Origin: Nocardiopsis potens DSM 45234
Lineage (GTDB): Bacteria > Actinomycetota > Actinomycetes > Streptosporangiales > Streptosporangiaceae
Assembly: GCF_000341105.1 (NCBI RefSeq)
Contig: NZ_ANBB01000019.1
Span: 20,976-84,975 of the forward strand
Direction: 5' to 3'
DNA: 64,000 nt
Made by a program: the position numbers and the translations under genes. Below are positions 35,971-44,900 of this stretch, piece by piece. The notes under the pieces are model-generated. The model did no database searches and was not told the DNA's origin. It was given only the letters and a program-made list of their open reading frames with translations. The stretch's first letter is position 1. Every line of letters begins with the position of its first letter.

Positions 35971-36918
35971 TCAGCGGCACCGGTCCAGCGCCTCGCGCCA
36001 GCGCAGGGCGCGGGACCACAGCCGGTCGGGGGCGGGGACGGGCGTGAGCAGCCACATCCGCCCGCGCCGGCCGGGGCCGTCGGTGATGGACGGGCGCGGG
36101 GTGTGCGGGGGCGGGCCGTCCAGCGGGTACCAGTGGTAGTCGAGCGGGTCGAGCAGCGCGGTCAGCCGGTCGCCGATGCCGCGGCCCGGCAGCACCTTGC
36201 AGAGCACCCACGGGCGGAACCGGCGCAGCACCTCCAGGCCGCCGGCGACCACGTCCGGCTCGGTCGCCCCGGTGTCGATCTTGACGATCGCGGGGGCGGC
36301 CCCGGCCTCCTCGCGCCAGTGCGACAGCTGGCCCACCCGCACCGGGATCCGGCCGACCTCCGGGCGGAAGCCGGGGACCAGCGAGTTGGCGGCGTCGCCG
36401 GTCGCGGAGAGGCGCAGCCGGGCCGAACCGGTGTGGTTGCTCATCGCCAGGTCGACCACCTCGACCCGGAGCCCGTTGTCGGCGGCGATGGCCCGCGCCG
36501 CCCGCGCGGCCTGCGGGCACGGCTCGAAGGCGTACACGTCGCGGCCGCTGCGCGCCGCGGCCAGCGCCGCGTAGACCCCCACGTTGGCGCCGACGTCCAG
36601 CACCGCCCCGGGCCGGGCCGTCTCCACCGCGGCGAGGAAGCAGGCCAGCGCGTCGGGGCGGTGCCCGGCCAGGCCGTACCGGTGCAGCCGGGCCGGGACG
36701 GACAGGTCCCCGGGGACGGTGATGCGGAGCTCGTCCGGACCGCAGGCCGGGCCGCCCTCCGTCCGGGGCAGCATCAGCGAGAACCGGCGGACCCGAGGGG
36801 GGACGCGGGCCGGATCCAGCCCCCCGAGGCTGCGCGGCAGCCGGATGCGCAGCTGCCGGGTCGCGTGGCGGACCGCCGGATGGCGCCGGACGAAAGCACG
36901 GACCTGCCCAGAGACCAT
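35971..36918 (-). CDS. FkbM family methyltransferase
   Basis: The protein is 315 aa. The SAM site is VLDVGANVGVYAALAA, followed by VYAFEPCPQAARAARA, then AMSNHTGSARL. The FkbM signature PAIVKIDTGATEPDVVAGGL has Thr-Gly where most members have Val-Glu-Gly. The family O-methylates sugars or secondary metabolites. It is divergent from ychF. No operon partner is visible. Confidence 0.88.
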   Translation of the reverse strand: MVSGQVRAFVRRHPAVRHATRQLRIRLPRSLGGLDPARVPPRVRRFSLMLPRTEGGPACGPDELRITVPGDLSVPARLHRYGLAGHRPDALACFLAAVETARPGAVLDVGANVGVYAALAAARSGRDVYAFEPCPQAARAARAIAADNGLRVEVVDLAMSNHTGSARLRLSATGDAANSLVPGFRPEVGRIPVRVGQLSHWREEAGAAPAIVKIDTGATEPDVVAGGLEVLRRFRPWVLCKVLPGRGIGDRLTALLDPLDYHWYPLDGPPPHTPRPSITDGPGRRGRMWLLTPVPAPDRLWSRALRWREALDRCR

Positions 36919-37221
36919 TGTCGATTCCCCCCGATCGGCGAATGGGACGCCTGCGCGCACGCCCGCACGGCCCCCGACCGCATGCGGACGAGACACGAAC
37001 GTATAGCGGCGGGGCCCCCGCCCGCAGGGCGATTCACCCGAAGAGGGGAAAGGGCACACCGAAACCTCCTGCTTCCGGGGCGGATCGGGGCGGCGGGGGA
37101 GAACGGTCCGGACCCGGCGGACGGGCCGCCGACCCGGCATTCCGGGTGGCCCGCGCGGGGCGGCCCGGCTCACTTCGGCGACCGGCGAGGACACGCTCCG
37201 GGCGCAACTAGACTCGTGGCC
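36919..37221. other. Divergent promoter region of the FkbM gene and ychF
   Basis: There is no gene or repeat. At its right end TAGACT (37209-37214) sits 7 bases before the ychF GTG, the spacing of a -10 element for a leaderless transcript. Confidence 0.45.
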
Positions 37222-38316
<1,095 letters not shown>

Positions 38317-38332
38317 CCCGAGGTTCCGAGCA

Positions 38333-38357
38333 GGGCGGTCCGGATTCCGGGCCGCCC
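38333..38357 (+). terminator. Terminator of ychF
   Basis: GGGCGGTCCGG and CCGGGCCGCCC pair with one mismatch around a 3-base loop, followed by TTCGTCC, 17 bases after the stop. Confidence 0.65.
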
Positions 38358-38457
38358 TTCGTCCTCCCCGGGCTCCGGCGCTTTGATCTGTTTCCTCTGC
38401 CGACCGCGACGGGAAGTGAGACGTTGGACGGTGGCACTCGATGAAGGGAAGCGTCTC

Positions 38458-38727
38458 ATGCCCATCACCGCCGGAGAGGCCCGCAGAGAGCTCTTCCCGC
38501 TGATCAAGAAGGTCAACGAGGATCACGACGTCGCCGAGATCGTCTCCCGGCACGGCAATGCGGTGCTCCTCTCCGCCGAGGACTACGCGGCTCTGCGCGA
38601 GGGGGCCTACCTCCTGCGTTCGCCCGCCAACGCCCGGCGCCTGCTCAAGGCGTACGAGAACGCTTTGAACGGCACCGATGTCTCCGAACGCGAGCTGATC
38701 GACCCGGATTCGGGAGAAGACGGGTGA
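38458..38727 (+). CDS. yefM: YefM/Phd family antitoxin
   Basis: The protein is 89 aa. MPITAGEARRELFPLIKKVNEDH and EIVSRHGNAVLLSAEDYAAL are the DNA-binding half of YefM. The C-terminal half (SERELI) is the usual toxin-binding tail. AAGGGAAG precedes the ATG. It would repress its own promoter and neutralise YoeB, but the toxin gene overlapping its stop codon is truncated. Confidence 0.92.
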   Translation: MPITAGEARRELFPLIKKVNEDHDVAEIVSRHGNAVLLSAEDYAALREGAYLLRSPANARRLLKAYENALNGTDVSERELIDPDSGEDG

Positions 38728-38846
38728 GGCTCGTCTTCGAGGACCAGGGCCGGGAGGACCGCATCTCCCGGCTCAAGGCCGATCGCAAGATGCTCGCCCG
38801 GAGCACCTGTCCCGCCGCCGGCCTTCCCGGGGCGTTCTGGTGTTGA
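38724..38846 (+). pseudogene. yoeB: Truncated YoeB toxin
   Basis: GTG 38724 overlaps the antitoxin stop (GTGA), the standard arrangement. VRLVFEDQGREDRISRLKAD, then RKMLAR, matches the first 26 residues of YoeB. After that the sequence departs (STCPAAGLPG) and ends at TGA 38846. The catalytic C-terminal part, with its Glu, Arg and His, is absent. A deletion probably joined the toxin start to sequence just upstream of the PfkB gene. Confidence 0.85.
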
Positions 38847-38855
38847 ATACGGGGC

Positions 38856-39722
38856 ATGCCTTCCTCCTCCCGCTCCACCGAGGTCGTCGTCTGCGGCCCC
38901 GCCGCCTGGAACCACCTCATCCTCCTCGACCGGCTGCCGGAGCCGGTGCCCCACATGCAGCTCGCGCGCCGCTCCTGGCATACGCTCGGCGGCACCTCGG
39001 CCGGGAAGGCGCTGCACCTGGCCGGCCTCGGGATCGGCGTGCGATTGTGGACCCCCGTCGGCGAGGACGCGGACGGGGAGCGGGTCCGGAGCTCGCTCGC
39101 CGGCGCGGGCGTCGCCGTGGAGGCCGTCCGCAGCGAGCGGACCGAGCGCCACGTCAACCTCATGACCGAGGACGGCGGCAGGGTGTCGCTCTACGTCTCG
39201 GCCCCCTCCGCTCCGCCCGCCGGTGCGGTCGAGGCGGCCCGGGCGGCGGTGGCCGCGGCGGACCTCGCGGTGATCGACCTGAGCGAGCTGGGCGGGCTCG
39301 TGCTCGCGGACCTGCCGGCGCGGCGGGCGCGGATCTGGGTCGACCTGCACGACTACGACGGGGCGTCCGAGTTCCACGAGCCCTTCCTGCGCGCGGCGGA
39401 GGCGGTGTTCATGAACGACGACCGGACCGGCGACCCCTGGGAGCTCATGCGCTCCTGCCTGGACCGGGGCCCGCGCCTGGCGGTGTGCACCCGGGGGGCG
39501 GACGGCGCGGTCGCGCTGGAGGCCGACGGCACGCGGCACGAGACCGCGGCGGCCGCCGCCGAGGTCGCCGACACCAACGGCGCCGGCGACGCGTTCATGG
39601 CGGGCTTCCTGGCCGCCACCGTGCGCTCCGCGCCGGTGGCCGGCGCCCTCAATGCGGCGGCGGAGCAGGCCCGGATCGCGATCGAGAGCGACCACCTGCA
39701 CCCGGTGCTCGGTCGGGGCTGA
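38856..39722 (+). CDS. PfkB family carbohydrate kinase
   Basis: The protein is 288 aa. The N-terminal substrate region is SWHTLGGTSAGKALHLAGLG and the signature is ADTNGAGDAFMAGFLAA with the catalytic Asp. The family phosphorylates ribose, fructose, nucleosides and similar substrates. The exact substrate is not evident. Its start lies 9 bases after the toxin remnant, so the native promoter may have been lost or replaced by that of yefM. Confidence 0.88.
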   Translation: MPSSSRSTEVVVCGPAAWNHLILLDRLPEPVPHMQLARRSWHTLGGTSAGKALHLAGLGIGVRLWTPVGEDADGERVRSSLAGAGVAVEAVRSERTERHVNLMTEDGGRVSLYVSAPSAPPAGAVEAARAAVAAADLAVIDLSELGGLVLADLPARRARIWVDLHDYDGASEFHEPFLRAAEAVFMNDDRTGDPWELMRSCLDRGPRLAVCTRGADGAVALEADGTRHETAAAAAEVADTNGAGDAFMAGFLAATVRSAPVAGALNAAAEQARIAIESDHLHPVLGRG

Positions 39723-39889
39723 GCGGCCCCGGCCCGCAGGGAGGGGCCTCTTCCGGTCCTGGCGCGCACGCGGAGACCACGGCGGCGCTCCGCTCCGGGG
39801 CCCGTCCCGAGCCGGGCGCGGGGCGGACCGGGAGCCCGGCCCGCCCACTGCGCGCGGTTCCGACCGGCGCGGAGGTCGGTCCGCGATCC

Positions 39890-40131
39890 GGTCGCCGTCG
39901 GCGTCGACCGTGCAGCCGTCGATCCCGCCGTTCCTCATCACGGTGAGGCCGACCTCCTCCTCGGTGATGAAGCCGATGGTGAACGCCGCGTCCTCGCCGG
40001 TAGGGGACTCCGCGCGGTCGCGCACGAGCGCCACGGTCTCGAAGTCCTCCGAGAAGTACGAGCCCTCCTCGGGGCCCCGCCTCTCCGGGGCCTCCGCGCC
40101 TCGGCGGTGAACCGGGTGAAACCGCGCATCA
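39890..40131 (-). pseudogene. Leftward gene remnant of unknown function
   Basis: On the minus strand a stretch with normal codon bias reads GSYFSEDFETVALVRDRAES, then EDAAFTIGFITEEEVGLTVM and DGCTVDADGDRIAD. A likely start, MRGFTRFTAEA (ATG near 40131), is in another frame, so a frameshift divides it. Beyond about 39890 the frame loses coding character. I do not recognise the family. Confidence 0.4.
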
Positions 40132-40543
40132 GGTCGATTCTCCGGCATTCTCCCGGTGTGGAACCGCTGATCCCGCCCCTACCTGCATAAATGTCGGAAG
40201 GGTTCCGCTCGGAACCGGAAGGCGGCACTCTGTCAAGGGGGCGCGCCGAGGAAGGTCAAGGTCACATTCGTGTGGCCGGAGGGAAACCAGGCCGTTTCCG
40301 GTCGGTCCTCAATTACTGCGCTGACCTTGGAGGATCTCGGGGAGTGACAGGATATGGGCTGGTGCGGGGGTATTGGCCGTTTGGTCGGCCGGGTACAAGG
40401 TTCGGTCGGGGAGAAAACACGGACATCATTGGCGACGGGGCGCCCGGATAATGCCGCACCATAGGTGGGGTAGACAGAGTGCTCGGGGGAGAATCGTTGC
40501 CGCCGCGGACGACCGGGTCCGCGGTGCGAGTGAGGGAGGCGAG
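40132..40543. other. Upstream region of the transfer-type operon
   Basis: It contains a small hairpin (GGTTCC/GGAACC at 40201-40216), AT-richer patches and a GATAAT (40447-40452) that could be a -10 element. A rightward open frame at 40191-40451 has atypical composition and no ribosome site, so I do not call it a gene. Confidence 0.4.
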
Positions 40544-41527
40544 ATGGCTCGGAGGTCGACCGCGCGGGGCGGCGGCGCGCCCGAGGCGGCCGACGGGTAC
40601 GACGGCCCCCGGGAGGCCGCCACGGGCCGCTTGAAGCGCCCCAGGGCGGGTTCCGGCGGGCGCTGGTGGGTCTGGGTCGGCCGGGCTGTGCTCTGGGCCT
40701 TCATCATCGTCGTCCTGGTCAACGGGGTCTGGCACCCGCTGCGCGAGGGGATCGCCACCCCCGCCGCCGAGGAGCCGGCCGAGCAGGAGGAGGGCGGCGA
40801 CTTCCCCGAGACCGCGGCCGCCGCCTTCGCCGTGCGCTTCGCCGAGCACTACCTCAACGTCGAGGAGGGCGGCCGGAAGGAGCGCGAGGAGGAGCTCGCC
40901 GCGTTCGTCCCGGAGGGCGACGCCTCCTCCTACGAGATCTCCGGCGGCCCCCTCACCGGGACCGAGATCCAGGTGGTCCGGGTGGAGGAGGCCGACGGCA
41001 ACAACGCGGTGGTGACCCTGGCCGCCGACGTCAACGGCGCCCCGATGACCCTGGACGTCCCGGTGTACGCCGCGGACCCGTCCTCCCTGGTGGTCTCCGG
41101 GCGGCCGGCCCTGCTCGCCGCCCCCGACAAGGCGGACCTGCCCGAGGCGCCCGGCGTCGACGTCGACACCGAGGCCCGCGCGGAGCTGGAGTCGATGCTC
41201 CCCGCGTTCTTCGAGGCCTACTCGGCCAACCCGGACCACCTCTCCCAGTACGTGGAGAGCGGCGTGCGGATCGCCCCGCTGCCCGCCGACAGCCTGGTGT
41301 TCGAGAAACTGGACGAGGTCGCGGTCCCCGCCCGCACCGCCGCCGCCGGCGACGAGGACGTGCGCCAGGCCGTGGCCGAGGTCGTCTGGCGCGTCCCCGG
41401 CGGATCGGGCGGCTCCGACGGCGAGGGCGCCACCCTCACCCAGAGCTACCAGCTGACCGTGGTCGAGTCCGGCGGCAAGTGGTACGTGCGCGACGTCCAG
41501 GGGTCGCTCCAGGCCCTCGGCCGCTGA
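40544..41527 (+). CDS. TcpC-like conjugal transfer protein (VirB8 fold)
   Basis: The protein is 327 aa. It has a basic cytosolic N-terminus, one membrane helix (AVLWAFIIVVLVNGVW) and two extracellular NTF2-like domains (about 85-190 and 205-325). The second contains SQYVESGVRIAPL and LTVVESGGKWYVRDVQ. This is the layout of TcpC, the VirB8 equivalent of Gram-positive conjugation machines, and the downstream TcpE, VirB4 and VirB6 genes support it. GAGGGAGG precedes the ATG; the frame is open upstream but has no earlier good start. First gene of the operon. Confidence 0.82.
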   Translation: MARRSTARGGGAPEAADGYDGPREAATGRLKRPRAGSGGRWWVWVGRAVLWAFIIVVLVNGVWHPLREGIATPAAEEPAEQEEGGDFPETAAAAFAVRFAEHYLNVEEGGRKEREEELAAFVPEGDASSYEISGGPLTGTEIQVVRVEEADGNNAVVTLAADVNGAPMTLDVPVYAADPSSLVVSGRPALLAAPDKADLPEAPGVDVDTEARAELESMLPAFFEAYSANPDHLSQYVESGVRIAPLPADSLVFEKLDEVAVPARTAAAGDEDVRQAVAEVVWRVPGGSGGSDGEGATLTQSYQLTVVESGGKWYVRDVQGSLQALGR

Positions 41528-41559
41528 TCCGGCCCCCGGTGAACGAAGCAAGGAGAACA

Positions 41560-41604
41560 ATGGCCATGAACGGCAGATATCCGACCCAGGAGGACGTGGA
41601 CTGA
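41560..41604 (+). CDS. 14-residue peptide between TcpC and VirB2-like genes
   Basis: ATG 41560 follows AAGGAG and encodes MAMNGRYPTQEDVD, ending at TGA 41604. The next gene's ATG begins two bases later. It is probably a coupling leader or a tiny protein. Confidence 0.4.
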   Translation: MAMNGRYPTQEDVD

Positions 41605-41605
41605 C

Positions 41606-41917
41606 ATGCTCCCCCTGTTTTCCGATGCCGTCCACGCGATTTCGGACGCGGCCACCCCGATCGTTCTGGCCGCCGCTGACGGAGAGGCCCCCGACACCCA
41701 GGGCCTGGCCGACTGGCTGCGCGGTTTCTTCGGACCGTTGTTCCTGGTGATCGTGTCGATCGTGGCGATCTTCTTCCTCTTCACCAGGGAGATCACCCGA
41801 TTTGCGCAATTCGTCGTGCTGGCGATTTTCATTGGGATCGTCTTCTATGTTCCGAACGTCATCGAGACACTGGCGACCGCGATCGCGCGCGCCATGGGCG
41901 TCGAGGTAGTCGAGTAG
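41606..41917 (+). CDS. Small two-helix membrane protein, VirB2/TrbC-like
   Basis: The protein is 103 aa. The N-terminus has a weak signal-like segment. Two strong helices follow (FFGPLFLVIVSIVAIFFLF and FAQFVVLAIFIGIVFYVPNVI), separated by a short TREITR loop. The size, topology and position between TcpC and TcpE genes fit the pilin-like VirB2/TrbC component of such systems. No conserved catalytic residue is expected. The identity is inferred mainly from topology. Confidence 0.6.
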   Translation: MLPLFSDAVHAISDAATPIVLAAADGEAPDTQGLADWLRGFFGPLFLVIVSIVAIFFLFTREITRFAQFVVLAIFIGIVFYVPNVIETLATAIARAMGVEVVE

Positions 41918-41930
41918 GAGCCCCGGGGAC

Positions 41931-44900
41931 ATGGACCTGCCCACTTACACCAATATCTGGCGCATCGAGAAGCGGCTGTACAAGCTGTACGACTTCCGCC
42001 TGCCGCAACCGCTCTCGGTCGTCACCCTCGGTGTGTTCCTGGGCGTCCTCGCCATCTGGGCGATGCTGCTCCGGTTGGTCGGCTTCCCGCTGGAGACCCC
42101 CTGGCACGTCGTCTGGATCGTCCCCCCGTTCGTCATCACCTTCCTCGCCACTCGGCCGGTGATCGAGGGCAAGCGCCTCACCGAGCTGCTCGCCTCCCAG
42201 CTGCGCTTCCTGGCCGAGGCCCGGGTCTACACCCGGCTCGCGCCCGAGCACGAGCCCGCCGAGGTCCGGGTCGTGGTCACCGTCTGGCACCGCGACCCGG
42301 CCGCGGGCCCGCTGCCCGCGGTGACCAGGACCCGCATCGTCCGCCCGCGCAGGCGCGCCCGCGCGGTCGAGGAGGAGGGGGCCCGGACCCGCCCCGAGCG
42401 CCTCGGCGCCGCCGCGCCCCCGCTCGCCGCCCCGGAGGCCCGCCGCCCCGCAGGACCGGAGCCGCTGGCCCTGCCCGGCGCCGGCCGCTCCGAGCCCGCG
42501 CCCCCGCCGCTCCGCCTCGCCTCCGCACCGGCGGAGGCGCCCCCGCGGCCGCAGCGCGAGGCGGCCCCCGCCCAGGAGCCCGCCGCCCGCGCCGAGCGGC
42601 CCGAGCCGGTCGAAGAGCCCGAGCCCCTCCCCGAGGCCCCGGAGCCGCTGCCCGCCGCCGAAGCGCGGGCCGAGGCCCCGGCCGCCGAGGAGGAGCGCGG
42701 GGAAAAGCGCGCCGAGCCCGCCCCCCGGCCCCGCCCCGCCCGGCCCCGCCCGGAGCGCGGCGCCCCCGCCGGGGAGCGCCGGGGCATCGGCACCAAGATG
42801 CTCAACTACTTCGGTTTCGGTCTGAACCGATCCAAGGAGCAGGGCCCGTCCCCGGAGGAGGAGGCGGAGCAGGCCCCGGTCACCGCGCCGCTCTCCGCAG
42901 AGCGCGCGGAGAGCGCCGAGCGCGACCGGCGCGAGGCGTTGGCCGCCGCGCGCCGGGAGAGCGAGGAGTGGCTGCTCAGCGTCCGCGACCCGGCCGACGG
43001 CCCGCCCGAAGAGGAGACGGGGCAGGCGTCCCGCGCGGACAGCGAGGCCCGCCGGCGCGCCGAGGAGATGATGGCCGCGCCCGCCCCCGAGGAGCGGCAC
43101 ACCGGCGCCGCGGCCGACTCCGCGGCCCCCGCCCGGGCCGAGGAGGCCGGGGAGGACCGGGAAGAGCAGGCCCCCGCCCCCGCCCCTGCCGCCGACCGCG
43201 AGCAGGCGGAGCCGGACCGCGCCTCCCTGCGCCGGCTGCGCGGCCGGGCCCAGGGCGTGCGGGTCGCCCGCCGCCTGGAGCAGGAGCGCGCCGACCGGGC
43301 CGAGCGGGCGGGGGAGCGGATCCAGGCCGCGCCGCCCGTCCGCGGCCGCGGCGTCGGCGCCCCGGCCGGCCCCGAGGAGGCCGCCGCCCAGGAGCAGCGC
43401 ACCCCCGCCCGCCGCCCGCACGCGGCCCCGTGGGAGCTGCCCGAGCGCGGCGACCGGGCCGGCGCCGCGAAGAGCGGCATCGAGGAGAGCCCCGAGGAGG
43501 GCGCCGGGAAGAGCGGGGCCGAGCCGGGCGCCGCCGAGTCCGCCCCCGCCGCGGACGGCTCCGGCGACGCCGAGAAGCACTCCGAGAAGCGGAGGCTGGA
43601 GGCGCTCGACCGGCACCTCGCCCAGGTCGACACCCCCGCCCCGCCCGCCCCCCGGTTCGCCGAGGCCGACGACCCCGGCGCCGCCCGCCGGAACTCCTCG
43701 GGCTGGTTCACCGAGGTGCGCGCCACCGAACCGGCCCGCCCCGGGCGCGGCGCGGACCGCACCGCTGAGACCCCGGAGCGGACCGGCGCACCGCAGCCGC
43801 CGGAGAAGGCGCGGAAGGCGGAGAAGAAGGCCAAGCCCGCCCTCCAGCTCGACCACGGCACCGGCGACCAGGAGAGCTTCGCCGCGACCCTGCCCGCCCC
43901 CGCCGACCGGGACGGCGCGGAGCAGCGGTCCCCCGCCCCCGCCGCCGGGCAGGGGACGGAGCAGGAGGCAGAGCGCAAGGAGGCGGAGCGCAAGGAGGCG
44001 GAGCGCAAGTCCGAGTACGAGCTGGACCACGGCACCGGCGAGCACGAGAGCTTCGCCGCCACCGCCGCCCCGGAGGGAGCCGACGGGACGGCGCAGCCGC
44101 CGGCCGCCCGCACGGACGCCGCCGCCCCCGCCCGGAACCGGCAGGAACAGCGGGAGCGGCCGACCCCGGCCGAGGCCGCGCCGGCCAAGTCGGAGTACGA
44201 GCTGGACCACGGGACGGGCGAGCACGAGAGCTTCGCCTCCGCGCTGCCCGGGACCGGCCCGGACGCGACCGCGGACCGCGCGGCCGAGGCGGACGGCGCG
44301 CCCCGGCGGGAGGACCGGCCGGGCACCGGACCCGAGCCCGGCGCGGCGCCGGCCGCCGCCCCGGCGCCGCAGGCGCAGGACCCCCGGGCCGGCCACCGGG
44401 CGGGCGAGCGGCGGGACACCGCCCCCGCGACGCCCGGAGCAGCGGCCGGCGAGCGGCAGGACGCCGGCGAGGACGCGGCGGAGGCGGCCACCGGCACCAC
44501 CGGAGCCGCCGCGACTGCGGCCGAAGCCGCCCCGTCCGCCACCGCCCCGGACCAGGGGTCCGCCGAGGCCGAGGCCTCCGCGCGCCCCGAGGGCGCCCCC
44601 CGCACGCTCGCGGACCGCCCGGACGAGGACGAGCCCGCCCGTGCCGCCGAGCACTCCGGGCCCGCAGCGCCGCAGCCTGCGGACCCGAAGCCCGCGCCGG
44701 AGGCGACGGCGGCCCGCTCCGAGGAGCGGTCGACCGCCGAAGCTCCGGCGATCGCGGAGAAGGCCGAGGCCGCAGCCGAGGACAGCGGCGATCCCGCCCC
44801 CGCCGCCCGGGCCTCCGGCACGCAGGACGCCCGCGCCGACCACCGCCCGGCCCCCGAGTCCGAGACCCCCGAAGACCGGCCGACCGAGGCCGCCCGGCCC

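Noticed and set aside
40191..40451. 86-codon frame before the TcpC gene
   Set aside because: No ribosome site and poor third-position bias. The region looks like a promoter area.
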